Of a stretch of 64,000 nucleotides of DNA, positions 8,302 to 17,848 are shown in pieces. Source of the DNA: Niveibacterium sp. 24ML (lineage in GTDB: Bacteria > Pseudomonadota > Gammaproteobacteria > Burkholderiales > Rhodocyclaceae); the NCBI RefSeq assembly GCF_026586805.1, contig NZ_JAPFHA010000008.1:1-64000 (forward strand). Direction: 5' to 3'. The translations under genes were made by a program, and so were the position numbers. The number at the start of each line of letters is the position of its first letter. Position 1 is the first letter of the stretch. The notes beneath the pieces are model-generated. The model worked only from the letters and a program-made list of their open reading frames with translations. It had not been told where the DNA came from and did not search any database.

Positions 8302-8358
8302 GGCCAGCCGGGGCGGTGCCCGCGTTCGCGGGTGTCTGCCCCGCGCGGGCGCGGCGGC

Positions 8359-8691
8359 TCAACAGCCGAAGTCGTGCCCGCAGCGGGCCCACACCCCGAG
8401 GGTCAGCCCCAGCACCAGCACAAGGTTCAGGGCCGGCAGCAAGGCAATGCGCACGGCGTGGCGCCGCGATCGCCCGTTGTCGAGCGCTTCATGGCTCCAC
8501 GCCAGGGCGCCGATGTAGGTCAGCGGGTAAGCCCAGCTGAACAGCAGCATCAGGGTGAGGATCGGATGTCGCGGTGCGCTGGCGCCGCTGAACAGATCCA
8601 GCGAAAACACCGCCAAGAACGGCCAGCCCAGCAACATCAGCCCGAAGATCAGATTGAGCGCCAGTACGCGCTCGCGCTTCATGCTCGCCAT
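8359..8691 (-). CDS. small inner-membrane protein, unknown function
   Basis: 110 residues with three likely membrane segments (about 10-30, 45-65 and 80-100). A strong ribosome site (AAGGAGG, 6 nt before the ATG) supports expression. No family is recognised. It is convergent with the TonB receptor gene (57 nt apart) and divergent from the GGDEF gene. Confidence 0.7.
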   Translation of the reverse strand: MASMKRERVLALNLIFGLMLLGWPFLAVFSLDLFSGASAPRHPILTLMLLFSWAYPLTYIGALAWSHEALDNGRSRRHAVRIALLPALNLVLVLGLTLGVWARCGHDFGC

Positions 8692-8891
8692 CGAATGCCT
8701 CCTTGCCGATGCGTGCGATGCCCACGGCGCGTGTTTTGCAAGTGCTGTGCCATCGCCGGCCGCGCGGGGGGCGGCGCCGGCATGGCTGGTCGCCGCGCCG
8801 GTTCAAGTGCAAGATGCAGGGGCCGCTAACTGGCTATGTGCCCGCGCCACAACCCTGCGCGGGCGAACCCTTGCTAACCGGTTCTTGCCCG

Positions 8892-10502
8892 ATGCCGCTG
8901 ATCGCGCGCCTGATCATTGCCGTTGTTGCCCTGCTCGCCGCGGCCACCTTGCTGGCCTCCGGAATGCTGCAAAGCGGCATCGGCGCGAGCTATGCGCAGA
9001 TCGAACGCGACGCCGCGCAACGCGAGGCGCGCCGGCTGGTCAATGCGCTCGAGATCGAGGCGCGCTCGCTTGGGCAACTGCTGCTGGGCTGGGCGCACTG
9101 GAGCGAGATGTACGCCTACGCCGGCGCGCCCACCGAGGCCTTCCGCAATGAAAACCTCACGCCCGCGGTGCTGCTGCCTTCCGATCTGGCCTGGGTGCTG
9201 GTGATTGCCGCCGATGGCCGTCTGCTGGATGCGGTGGCTGCACCATCAACCAGCAGCCCCGCACCCGATCTGGGCAGCCTGCAGGCACCGGCCAACCCGC
9301 TCTTCAGGGCCCTGACCGGCCCGATCAAGCCGGCTGAAAGCCATTGCGGCGTGGCGCGGCTGGGTGCGGAAAGCTACCTGGTTTGCCGCCGCCCGATCCG
9401 CGATACCCGCGCCGAGCAGGCGCCGCGCGGCCTTGTCGTGCTGGCGCGCCGGTTTGACGCCACGCTGATGCGCCGCGTGCAGGCGGAAAGCCATGTCAGC
9501 TTCGTGCTGGTGCCGCACGCTGCCGCAGCCAACCCTGAACTTGCCGGCGCGCCGATCGATTCAGCGGTGTTCGGCAGCAACCGCCCGCTGTTTCGATCGA
9601 GCGAGGCCACGCTGGAGGTTCGCCAGCCGGTGAGCGATCTGGGTGGCGAGGTGTTCGGCGATCTGGTCATGCAATTGCCGCGCGAGATCAGCGCGCTGGG
9701 GCAAAGCAGCCTGGAGCGCGTGCGGCTCAAGCTCTTCGGCATTGCCGCCTTGCTCGCGGCCTTGCTGGTGTTCGCGATCGACCGTGTGCTGGTGTATCGC
9801 CTGCGCAGGCTCTCGCGCGAGATCGACACGATCCGTGACAAGCAGGACTGGTCGATGCGTGTCAGCGAAAGCCGGCACGACGAGATCGGCCGCCTGGCCA
9901 CCCATGCCAACGCGCTGCTTGGCGTGCTGGAAACCAACATGAAGGATCTTGAAGCGCTCGCCACCACCGATGCGCTCACCGGCGTGGCCAATCGCCGAGC
10001 CTTCAACGACCGCCTCGCGCTGGCCTTGCGCCGCCAGCAACGCAGCGGTGCCGGCCTGGCACTGGTGATGCTGGACATCGACTTGTTCAAGCCATTTAAC
10101 GACCGCTACGGCCACGCCGCCGGCGACCACGCGCTGGAGAAGGTGGCCGCGGTGATGCGCTCGGCCGCCGCGCGCGCCACCGACCTGTGCGCGCGGCTCG
10201 GCGGCGAGGAATTCGCGATCCTGCTTGAAGACGCCGATGCCGCCGCCGCCATGAACGTGGCCAAGCACATCCGCTTCACGATCGAAGGCCTTGGTATTCC
10301 GCACAAGACCTCGCCCTTCGGGCGGCTGACGGTGAGCCTGGGGGTGGCGATCCACCAGGACGGCGAGGACGGCGAAACTTTCTACATGCGCGCCGACACC
10401 GCGCTTTACGCGGCCAAGGAGGGCGGCCGCAACCGCATCGAATGCGCCCGCGACGGCCTGGCGGTATTGATCGAGTCGCCCGGCACCAACCGCCAGGTCT
10501 GA
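8892..10502 (+). CDS. diguanylate cyclase with periplasmic CHASE4-like sensor
   Basis: 536 residues. One membrane helix lies at about residues 5-30. A periplasmic region (about 35-280) contains LLLGWAHWSEMYAYAG and NLTPAVLLPSDLAWVLVIAADG, typical of CHASE4. A second helix and a HAMP-like linker follow. The GGDEF domain has an intact active site (ARLGGEEFAILLED) and an RxxD product-inhibition site (RATD) five residues upstream, so it should make c-di-GMP with feedback control. The start was moved downstream to MPLIARLIIAVV because the longer frame would precede the membrane helix with unlikely sequence. Confidence 0.88.
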   Translation: MPLIARLIIAVVALLAAATLLASGMLQSGIGASYAQIERDAAQREARRLVNALEIEARSLGQLLLGWAHWSEMYAYAGAPTEAFRNENLTPAVLLPSDLAWVLVIAADGRLLDAVAAPSTSSPAPDLGSLQAPANPLFRALTGPIKPAESHCGVARLGAESYLVCRRPIRDTRAEQAPRGLVVLARRFDATLMRRVQAESHVSFVLVPHAAAANPELAGAPIDSAVFGSNRPLFRSSEATLEVRQPVSDLGGEVFGDLVMQLPREISALGQSSLERVRLKLFGIAALLAALLVFAIDRVLVYRLRRLSREIDTIRDKQDWSMRVSESRHDEIGRLATHANALLGVLETNMKDLEALATTDALTGVANRRAFNDRLALALRRQQRSGAGLALVMLDIDLFKPFNDRYGHAAGDHALEKVAAVMRSAAARATDLCARLGGEEFAILLEDADAAAAMNVAKHIRFTIEGLGIPHKTSPFGRLTVSLGVAIHQDGEDGETFYMRADTALYAAKEGGRNRIECARDGLAVLIESPGTNRQV

Positions 10503-10512
10503 GCGGCGCGCC

Positions 10513-11730
10513 CTAGCCGTGTGGCGCCCGCGTGACCCGCGCCGCCAGCACGATCGCCACCAGCATCACCGCAGCGGCCATCAGCATCGGCGCGCCCGGC
10601 AACTGCCAGCCGATTGCCGGGTCGATCGACCACGCAAAGACAAAGCTGAAACTGCCCGGTGCCAGCAGGCCCACGACCGCCGCCGCGCTGCTGTTGGCGC
10701 CTTGCAACTGGCCTTGTTCCTGCGGGCTGACATGGCGCGTCATCAGCGCTTGCAAGGCGGGGCCGAAGAGGCCGATCAAGGCGAACACCGGCAGCCCGGC
10801 CCAGAACCACTCGCCGCTGGGCGCCATGCCGTAGAGGCAAAAGCCCGCCATGCCGGCGGCCAGCCCCAGCAGCAGTGCCGCCCGCTCGCCGATCCGCGCA
10901 ACCACCCGGCTCACCAGCCAGGCCTGCACGAACACGTTGCAGATGCCCACCGCCGCCAGCGTCAGCCCCACCGTTTGCGCATCCCAGCCATAGCGATGGC
11001 CGGTGTAGAGCACAAAGGTGGCCGGCAGCGCGTAGTGCGCGAACCAGTACAAGGCGTTCACGCCGGCCAGGCCGAACAGTTCGCGGTGCGAGCGCAGCAG
11101 CGTGAGTGAGCCGAGCGGGTTGGCGCGCTTCCACGAAAAAGGCGCGCGGCGGTCGCGCGGCAACGATTCAGGCAGCACGAAAAGGCCATAGCCGAAGTTC
11201 GCCAGCGCCAGCGCGCCGGCGACCCAGAAGGGCAGGCGCGGGTCGATGCCGCCGAGCAGGCCGCCGACCGCCGGGCCGACGACGAAGCCCAGGCCCCAGG
11301 CAGCGCCGATCATGCCGAAGGCGGCCGCGCGTTTTTCCTGCGGCGTGACGTCGGCGATGTAGGCGCCGGCCGTAGAGAAACTCGCCGCCGTGATGCCGGA
11401 AATCACCCGCCCGATGAAGAGCCACCACAGCGTGGGGGCAACCGCCATCAGGATGTAGTCGAGCCCGAGGCCAAGGCAGGAAATCAGGATCACCGGCCGG
11501 CGGCCGTAGCGGTCGGACAGTGCACCGAGGATCGGTGCGAAGACGAACTGCATCAGCGCCCAGGCGGTCGAGAAGCCGCCGTTGATCTCGGCCGCGCGGG
11601 CGGTGTCGCCGCCCATGAAGTCTTCGATCAGCTTGGGCAGCACCGGGATCACGACGCCCAGCGCGAGCACGTCGAGCACCACGGTGATGAAGATGAAAAC
11701 AACGGTGGCGGTGCGCGGGGCGGTGCTCAC
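10513..11730 (-). CDS. MFS exporter of the TetA type
   Basis: 405 residues with twelve predicted membrane helices. Motif A (GALSDRYGRRPVIL) is present between helices 2 and 3, and the antiporter motif C region (LGFVVGPAVGGLLGG) lies in helix 5. This is the layout of TCR/Tet-family drug:proton antiporters. Chromosomal members of this group have varied and usually unknown substrates, so tetracycline efflux should not be assumed. It is convergent with the diguanylate cyclase gene (10 nt gap). Confidence 0.88.
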   Translation of the reverse strand: MSTAPRTATVVFIFITVVLDVLALGVVIPVLPKLIEDFMGGDTARAAEINGGFSTAWALMQFVFAPILGALSDRYGRRPVILISCLGLGLDYILMAVAPTLWWLFIGRVISGITAASFSTAGAYIADVTPQEKRAAAFGMIGAAWGLGFVVGPAVGGLLGGIDPRLPFWVAGALALANFGYGLFVLPESLPRDRRAPFSWKRANPLGSLTLLRSHRELFGLAGVNALYWFAHYALPATFVLYTGHRYGWDAQTVGLTLAAVGICNVFVQAWLVSRVVARIGERAALLLGLAAGMAGFCLYGMAPSGEWFWAGLPVFALIGLFGPALQALMTRHVSPQEQGQLQGANSSAAAVVGLLAPGSFSFVFAWSIDPAIGWQLPGAPMLMAAAVMLVAIVLAARVTRAPHG

Positions 11731-11787
11731 GGCGGGCTCGGAAGCGGAAAGCGCCGATTGTGGCAGAGGCCCCGCGCAGCCGGTGGC

Positions 11788-13080
11788 TCAGCGCATCGCA
11801 AAGCGTTCGCTGTGGAAAGCGTCGGACCTGAGGCCTAGCGCTTGCAGCCCGCCGCGCAGATGCTGGGCGAAGCCGCTGGGGCCGCAGAACCACACCCTTG
11901 CCCCGGCCAGCGGCCCGACCACGCGCGCCACGCCATCTGCCGAGAGCAGCCCGGCGCAATCGGCCGGCATCCGGTGCAGACGCACGCCCGCCCGTTCGCA
12001 GCGGCTTGCCAGATCCGCCGGGAAGGCGCCTTCGGCCTGGTGCTGGGTGCAGTACCAGAAGTCCACCGGCCGCTTGCTGCCGCCCTGCGCGATCAGGGTG
12101 TCGAGCCGGGCGAGGAAAGGCGTGACGCCGATGCCGCCGGCGACCCAGATCTCGCGTGTGCCATCGGCCGAGAAGTCGAAGCAGCCGTAAGGGCCTTCGA
12201 GCTCCACCGCCTGCCCTGCGGCGAGTTTGGCGCCAAGCGTAGCGGTGTAGTCACCGAGCGGCTTGATCACGAAGCGCGGGCGGCAGGGGTCGTCGGCCGA
12301 GGCGATCGTGAAGGGGTGCGGGCCTTCGAGCGCATCGAACTTGAGGAAGGCGAACTGACCCGCGCGATACAGCAGGCCCGGCGCGGGCAAGGCGAGGCGC
12401 AGGTCGATCAGGCCGCTGGGCGATACCGCGACCGATTCGATCCGGCCCTGATGGGTGCGCGCCTTGCCGATCCGCCCGGCAAGCGACCACAGCGCACCGG
12501 CGCTGCCGACCGCCGCCGCGAGGATCACGATCCAGCCAGCCGGGGCGGACCACCAGCGATCGGGCATCAGCACCACCGAGTGGAAAGCGCCGAACAGGAA
12601 CACCACCGCCAGTGCCTTGTGCACCCAGCGGAAGTAGCGGTACGGAATGCGCTGGATCAGTGCCACCAGCACCAGGGTGATCAGCGCGTAGAAGGCCCAT
12701 TCGCCGCTGTCCTTGGCGAAGTCGATCAGCACGTTCTCCGGGCCATGCGGGCCGCCGCGCGCGCGGCGCATCACCAAGCCGAGCTGCACCAGCCACTTCG
12801 CGCCGTTCTCGGCGAACCAGTGCAGGCCCAGGGTCACGCCGGCCGCGATGCCGAGCGACTTGTGCAGGCCGTAGGCCTTGTCGAGCCCATCGAGCCGCTT
12901 TTCAAGCCAGCGAGGCCGGGTCGCAAGCAGGATCGCCGCGCTCATCGTGACAAGGCCGAGCAGGCCGGTCAGCAGGATGGCCTCGCGGCGCCAGGCCCAG
13001 AAGCCGGCGCCGTTGGCGCTCGGGCTCATCAGCCAGGCGCCGGCCACGAGGGCAAGCAGGCCATACAGGTAACGGTTCAT
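11788..13080 (-). CDS. ferric reductase-like flavocytochrome
   Basis: 430 residues. The N-terminal half has about six membrane helices of the ferric-reductase/NOX-type domain, with candidate haem-ligand His residues in YGLHKSLGIAAGVTLGLHWF and FLFGAFHSVVL. The C-terminal half is an FAD/NAD(P) reductase module: HPFTIAS for flavin binding, GGIGVTPFLARLD and FCGPSGFAQHL for nucleotide binding. It should move electrons from NAD(P)H through FAD and haem across the inner membrane. A ribosome site (GGAG) precedes the start. It lies 88 nt downstream of the fatty acid isomerase gene on the same strand. Confidence 0.85.
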   Translation of the reverse strand: MNRYLYGLLALVAGAWLMSPSANGAGFWAWRREAILLTGLLGLVTMSAAILLATRPRWLEKRLDGLDKAYGLHKSLGIAAGVTLGLHWFAENGAKWLVQLGLVMRRARGGPHGPENVLIDFAKDSGEWAFYALITLVLVALIQRIPYRYFRWVHKALAVVFLFGAFHSVVLMPDRWWSAPAGWIVILAAAVGSAGALWSLAGRIGKARTHQGRIESVAVSPSGLIDLRLALPAPGLLYRAGQFAFLKFDALEGPHPFTIASADDPCRPRFVIKPLGDYTATLGAKLAAGQAVELEGPYGCFDFSADGTREIWVAGGIGVTPFLARLDTLIAQGGSKRPVDFWYCTQHQAEGAFPADLASRCERAGVRLHRMPADCAGLLSADGVARVVGPLAGARVWFCGPSGFAQHLRGGLQALGLRSDAFHSERFAMR

Positions 13081-13168
13081 GACGTATCTCCGGGAGGAAA
13101 GATGCCGCCAGTGTCGGACTCCAAGCTTAAGCAGGCATTAATCCGGCGGCCCTTCACCTCAAATTGGT

Positions 13169-15553
13169 TCAGCGATTCTCCAGCCGGTTGTAGTCGAACA
13201 GGCCGCCATCGGGGCGCCCGACTTGCCGTGCGGCGGCATGCAGCGCGTCGCTGAAGGCCCAGAAATCCGGGTTCGTGCGACGCAGCGCAAAGCGATCGGC
13301 AAGGCGGCGGTAGTCCGCCTCGGATTTGAGTGTGGCGATGGCGGCGCTGAACTCCGGCACTTCGTCGGCCTTGAGCCGGTAGAACGCATTCGGGTAGGCG
13401 CCGATGAAGCCGGGGGCTACGGTCAGCGCGTTCTCGTCGGGCGCCAGCTCGTTCTTCTCGCGGAGCATGCGTGTCACGTTCAAGTGCCCGGTATCGCGCA
13501 GCAGCGTGAAATATCGCAGCGCACCGGACTTGTCGCGGATCTCGAGGAAGCTCGATTCCGGCAACCACGCGAGGCTTGCGCCCCGCACGCGGGCAAGCTG
13601 CGAGAGCGCTTCGCGCAAGGTGGCATCCGCTTCGTTGGCGAGTGCGTAGCGGGTGTCGAGCGCGGGCGAGATGCGGCCGTCCTTGCTCGCCCCGATGCGC
13701 TTGGCGAGCATGCTGAACAGTTGGGTCTGCGGGTCGCCGCTGCGGTAGCGGATGCCAGTCTCGACCGGGTTGTCGAGCACCAGGGTCTTCATCTGCGCAA
13801 TCGAATCGTCACGCGCATCGCGATACCAGTTGGCCACGGTGCCCGGGCGCGCTGCCTTGGGCAGCAAGGCGATGAAGTTCGCCTCGCCTTCCATGCGCAG
13901 AAAGTCCATGTAGAGCCGGCTGTGCAACTGGTGGGCGAGGCTGCCGTACACATCGAAGCCGGCTGAGAGCAAATAGAAGACGCGTTCGAACAGGGGGTAG
14001 GTCATCACCCACGCGGTCTTGGGCGGCTCGCCGACCAGGCCGGTGACCACGGTTGCGCTGTCGAAGTGGCGGAAGATCGTCAAACTGGCGTTCGGGTTGT
14101 TGCCGTCGCCATCCCACACGTATTCGAGCTTGGGCCCGCCGCGCTGTTTGGCCGCCTTGCGCTGGAAATCGGCACGTGCCTTCTGGTGCTGCGCTTCCTG
14201 TTTGGCGTAGGCGCGCCAGGGGCCGATGATGCCGGGCTCACTGCCCCAGGCGGCCGGCAAGGGCGCGAGCGCCGCTTCACGCGCGGCAATTTCGACGGCA
14301 TCGGCGCTGATGCCGGTTTCGGGGTCGGCGAAGAAGACCCAGAAGCGATCCCTGATCACGTTCAGCGCCAGTTGGCCACGGCAAACCGGCCCCTTGATGA
14401 AGTTCATGACGAAGAACTGCGCGTCGTCGAGCAGGAAGCGGTAGCGCGAGTCGGTCGGCAGGTCGTGAAAAGTCGCCAGCGCATTCGAAGCGGTGTCAGG
14501 CGCGTAAGAGGGCAGCGCTGCGACCTTATAGGCAGGTGCGAGGAAGAGTTCGCGGTAGCGCGCCATGCGTGCCGCATCGAAGCGGTAGGGCATGTGGGTC
14601 TTGGCGACGATCGGTTCCAGATCGCGTTGCAGGCGGTAGTACGGCCGCATCACCTGCGGATCGTCGAAGGGCCGGCGTGTTGCGATCAGCTTCAGCGGCT
14701 GGCCCGGCGGTGTGCTGCTGCGCACCAGCTTGTAGGCGTTGCCGCGGCCGTCGCTGCTCAGGTAGAGATGGCCGAGGAAAAGGTGTTCGTAGAGGTAGCG
14801 GCTCATCAGGCGCGACTTGAGCGAGTCTTCGTTGAGGAAGCGCTCCCAGGCCTCAAGCTGGCTTTGCTCCTGCGCCGGGGCGGGCGCCGGGCCGTCGTCC
14901 GGCGCGCCCTGTTCGAGCCACTGCGCAATCAGCGCGAACTCGGCGTCGCTGATGCCGGGAAGGCCGTAAGGCATGCCGGCGAGCGGATTGCGCGCAGCGT
15001 ACTGGTCGTAGGTTTCGATGCGCGGGCAGCTCTGCTCGCGATCGAGGCCGAAATCGAAGGCCTTGGGCAGTACATCGACCTGTGGCAGCGGATGCTGCTG
15101 CTTGAGTTCGAGCGCACGGTACAAGAGGCTGGCCGAACGGTTGTTGGCGGGGCTGTCCGCATATTCGTTGAGCACCGGCGCAAAGCCCTTCTCGCGCCAT
15201 TCCGACGCCCGCAGCGCATCGGTGAACAAGCGCGTGGTGGGCGCTTCGGTGAGTCGCGTGCCGTCGTACACCAGCGCCGGGCTGGCGCCCCGCGCAATGC
15301 CTTCCCAACTGCCCAGCTTGAGCTGGCAGGGCGCGTCGTAGCAGGCATGGCACACGACACAGCGGCTTTCGAAGATCGGCTTGATCTTCTGCTGATAGCT
15401 CAACTTGCCCTGCGCAGGCGGCGACTGATCGTAGCGGGTCGGGTCGCTCGTGCCGTACTCGCGCTCGAAGCCCTGCTTCGCCACGACGGCGCAACCCGCC
15501 AGCAACATGAGCATCAGCACACATACCAGGTGGCGCAGGGGGGTGATCGGCAT
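13169..15553 (-). CDS. cti: fatty acid cis/trans isomerase
   Basis: 794 residues. A lipoprotein-type signal peptide ends at LLAGC (Cys21). The cytochrome-c-like haem site CVVCH (Cys65, Cys68, His69) is followed by ACYDAPCQLKLGSWEG, which is diagnostic of Cti. The length matches the family. Cti is a periplasmic haem enzyme that converts cis to trans unsaturated fatty acids in membrane phospholipids under solvent or heat stress. The start at MPITPLRHLV is chosen because it gives the signal peptide and is preceded by GGAG. The LAGC lipobox would tether it to a membrane. Confidence 0.93.
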   Translation of the reverse strand: MPITPLRHLVCVLMLMLLAGCAVVAKQGFEREYGTSDPTRYDQSPPAQGKLSYQQKIKPIFESRCVVCHACYDAPCQLKLGSWEGIARGASPALVYDGTRLTEAPTTRLFTDALRASEWREKGFAPVLNEYADSPANNRSASLLYRALELKQQHPLPQVDVLPKAFDFGLDREQSCPRIETYDQYAARNPLAGMPYGLPGISDAEFALIAQWLEQGAPDDGPAPAPAQEQSQLEAWERFLNEDSLKSRLMSRYLYEHLFLGHLYLSSDGRGNAYKLVRSSTPPGQPLKLIATRRPFDDPQVMRPYYRLQRDLEPIVAKTHMPYRFDAARMARYRELFLAPAYKVAALPSYAPDTASNALATFHDLPTDSRYRFLLDDAQFFVMNFIKGPVCRGQLALNVIRDRFWVFFADPETGISADAVEIAAREAALAPLPAAWGSEPGIIGPWRAYAKQEAQHQKARADFQRKAAKQRGGPKLEYVWDGDGNNPNASLTIFRHFDSATVVTGLVGEPPKTAWVMTYPLFERVFYLLSAGFDVYGSLAHQLHSRLYMDFLRMEGEANFIALLPKAARPGTVANWYRDARDDSIAQMKTLVLDNPVETGIRYRSGDPQTQLFSMLAKRIGASKDGRISPALDTRYALANEADATLREALSQLARVRGASLAWLPESSFLEIRDKSGALRYFTLLRDTGHLNVTRMLREKNELAPDENALTVAPGFIGAYPNAFYRLKADEVPEFSAAIATLKSEADYRRLADRFALRRTNPDFWAFSDALHAAARQVGRPDGGLFDYNRLENR

Positions 15554-15671
15554 CGCTGACTCCGGCGTTGATTTGGAAGAACCGGCCCGATGGTACGCCT
15601 GCGGTGCTGCCGATTCACGGGCCTGCGGTAAACTGCCGCGCTGGCCCGAACGATCGGGCGCGGAGACTCCC

Positions 15672-16100
15672 ATGCCTGGCCTCGACCCCGATACCCCGAT
15701 CCCGACCGATATCCGCCTGCACCAGCGTTCGCGCATGCTCGAAGTCCACTTCGCCGATGGCGAGCGTTTCGAACTGCCCTGCGAATACCTGCGGGTGTAT
15801 TCGCCCTCGGCCGAAGTACGCGGGCACGGCGAGGGGCAGGAAGTGCTGCAGAGCGGCAAGCGCGAGGTGAACATCAGCGCGATCGAGCCGGTCGGCCACT
15901 ACGCGGTCAAGCTCGTCTTTACCGACGGGCACGACAGCGGCCTGTACTCATGGGATTACCTTTACCAACTGGGCGTGCGCTACGAGCCGCTGTGGGCCGA
16001 GTACCTGCGCCGCCTGGAAGACGCTGGCGCCAGCCGCGACACCGCAAGCCCACCCGTGCCCAAGGGCGGCTGTGGCTCGGGCGCTTGCGGCAGCCACTGA
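15672..16100 (+). CDS. DUF971-domain protein (GBBH-like N-terminal)
   Basis: 142 residues. The DUF971 domain spans about residues 10-105 and includes [21 protein letters not shown] and [16 protein letters not shown]. The tail is Gly/Cys-rich ([12 protein letters not shown]). Proteins with this domain occur alone in proteobacteria next to ubiE, and its zinc/Fe-S binding role is inferred from homologues of the gamma-butyrobetaine hydroxylase N terminus. It is 10 nt upstream of ubiE, so the two are cotranscribed. Confidence 0.88.
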   Translation: MPGLDPDTPIPTDIRLHQRSRMLEVHFADGERFELPCEYLRVYSPSAEVRGHGEGQEVLQSGKREVNISAIEPVGHYAVKLVFTDGHDSGLYSWDYLYQLGVRYEPLWAEYLRRLEDAGASRDTASPPVPKGGCGSGACGSH

Positions 16101-16110
16101 GGATCTGATG

Positions 16111-16848
16111 ATGAACGACAAGACCACCCACTTCGGCTACGAGACGGTTGCCGAGAGCGAGAAGGCCAAGAAGGTTGCCGGCGTGTTCACCTCGGTGGCG
16201 CAGAAGTACGACGTGATGAACGACCTCATGTCGATGGGCATGCACCGGCTGTGGAAGAAGTTCACGATCGAGATTGCCAACGTGCGCCCCGGCGAGCGGG
16301 TGCTCGATGTCGCGGGCGGCACCGCCGATCTTTCGCTGGCGTTCGCCAAGCGCGTTGGCGACACCGGCCAGGTCTGGCTCACCGACATCAACCACGCGAT
16401 GCTGGCGGTGGGCCGCGACCGCGTGCTCGACCGCGGCTTCAACCTGCCGACCGCGCAGTGCGACGCCGAAAAGCTGCCCTTCGCATCGGACAGTTTTGAC
16501 CTGGTCACCGTGGCTTTCGGCCTGCGCAACATGACGCACAAGGATGTCGCGCTGGCCGAAATGCGCCGCGTGCTGCGCCCCGGCGGCCGCCTGCTGGTGC
16601 TCGAATTCTCGAAGATCTGGAAGCCGCTCGCGCCGGTGTACGACGCCTACTCCTTCAAGCTGCTGCCGTGGATGGGCAAGAAGGTCGCCAACGACGCCGA
16701 CAGCTACCGCTACCTCGCCGAATCGATCCGCATGCACCCGGATCAGGATTCACTGGCCGAAATCATGCGCGGCGCCGGGCTCGAACGCGTGCAGTACTTC
16801 AACCTCGCGGCCGGCGCGGTGGCGCTGCACCGGGGCTACAAGCTCTGA
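16111..16848 (+). CDS. ubiE: ubiquinone/menaquinone C-methyltransferase UbiE
   Basis: 245 residues. It matches UbiE end to end: [21 protein letters not shown] at the N terminus, SAM motif [16 protein letters not shown], and the two UbiE signatures [18 protein letters not shown] and [18 protein letters not shown]. It methylates the benzoquinol ring in ubiquinone synthesis. The second of two adjacent ATGs is preferred because it lies 7 nt after GAGGA. It follows the DUF971 gene directly. Confidence 0.96.
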   Translation: MNDKTTHFGYETVAESEKAKKVAGVFTSVAQKYDVMNDLMSMGMHRLWKKFTIEIANVRPGERVLDVAGGTADLSLAFAKRVGDTGQVWLTDINHAMLAVGRDRVLDRGFNLPTAQCDAEKLPFASDSFDLVTVAFGLRNMTHKDVALAEMRRVLRPGGRLLVLEFSKIWKPLAPVYDAYSFKLLPWMGKKVANDADSYRYLAESIRMHPDQDSLAEIMRGAGLERVQYFNLAAGAVALHRGYKL

Positions 16849-16925
16849 GCCCGGCGCCCGCTTGAACTTATCCACGACGCACACATCTAAGAGCACGACC
16901 TCATTCCGACGAAGGAAAGCAGCAG

Positions 16926-17843
16926 ATGAAACAACTCATGATTGCAGTGTTCGCCGTGTTCATTGGCAGCGCCGGCATGGTGACTGACGCGGAAGCGAAG
17001 CGCCTGGGCGGCAGCAAGTCGATCGGCATGCAGCGCACGCCTGCGACCACCCCTGCGAAACCCGCAACACCGCCGCAGAATGCCGCAGCCCAACCGACTT
17101 CGCCGGCCGCAGCCGCCAAGCCGGGCGCCACGCCGCCGGCCGCGCAGCCTTCGGGCTGGCGCAAGTGGGCGGCCCCGCTCGCTGGCCTTGCCGCAGGTCT
17201 TGGCATTGCCGCGCTGCTCTCGCACCTGGGTGTCGGTGCCGAGTTCGCCGGCATCCTGCTGGCCGTGCTCGCGGCTGGTGTGGCCTTCATGCTGATCCGC
17301 CGCTTCATGGGCAACAAGAGCGCGCCGCAGGCTGCGCCGATGCAGTACGCCGGTGCGGGCGCGCCCTTCAAGCCGGAGCAGGGTGGCGACAACCGCCCGC
17401 TGGTGAGCACGATCGGCGGCGGTGCCGCGCCGCTCTCCGCCGTGCCTGCGAACGAACCGGCCAACACCTTGCCGGCCGGCTTTGATGCGGTGGGTTTCGC
17501 GCGCAACGCCAAGGTTCAGTTCGTTCGCCTGCAGGCCGCGAACGACGCCGGCAACCTGGACGACATCCGCGAGTTCACCACGCCGGAAATGTTCGCCGAG
17601 TTCAAGCTCGATATCGACGAGCGCCGCGGCGCTGCAAACCAGACCGACGTGGTGCAGCTCGACGCCGATGTGCTTGAAGTGGCCGAGGAGTCCGGCCGCT
17701 ACATCGCGAGCGTGCGTTTCCACGGCTTGATCAGTGAGGCCAAGGATGAGTCGCCGGTGGCTTTCAATGAAGTGTGGCACCTGACCAAGCCGGTCAGCGG
17801 CAACGGTGGCTGGGTGCTGGCGGGCATCCAGCAGATCTCCTGA
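16926..17843 (+). CDS. Tim44-like domain membrane protein
   Basis: 305 residues. An N-terminal signal peptide or anchor ends near TDAEAKR. A Pro/Ala-rich linker follows (about 38-75), then two membrane segments (about 80-125) and a C-terminal Tim44-like domain (about 180-305) with FARNAKVQFVRLQAANDAGNLDD and a Trp-rich end. In betaproteobacteria this gene commonly sits between ubiE and ubiJ. Its role is not established; the domain is related to membrane-associated Tim44/MbA proteins. The ribosome site is GGAAAG. Confidence 0.88.
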   Translation: MKQLMIAVFAVFIGSAGMVTDAEAKRLGGSKSIGMQRTPATTPAKPATPPQNAAAQPTSPAAAAKPGATPPAAQPSGWRKWAAPLAGLAAGLGIAALLSHLGVGAEFAGILLAVLAAGVAFMLIRRFMGNKSAPQAAPMQYAGAGAPFKPEQGGDNRPLVSTIGGGAAPLSAVPANEPANTLPAGFDAVGFARNAKVQFVRLQAANDAGNLDDIREFTTPEMFAEFKLDIDERRGAANQTDVVQLDADVLEVAEESGRYIASVRFHGLISEAKDESPVAFNEVWHLTKPVSGNGGWVLAGIQQIS

Positions 17844-17848
17844 ACGCG

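Noticed and set aside
10513-11730. Tetracycline resistance determinant
   Set aside because: The protein has the Tet-type MFS layout, but chromosomal members vary widely in substrate and nothing nearby suggests a resistance cassette (no TetR, IS or integron).
14066-15559. 497-residue open frame antisense to the fatty acid isomerase
   Set aside because: It lies wholly within a gene with a verified haem motif and lacks any family pattern or ribosome site.
16866-16874. TTATCCACG, close to a DnaA box
   Set aside because: A single copy without clustering, AT-rich stretch or dnaA/dnaN neighbours is not evidence of an origin.
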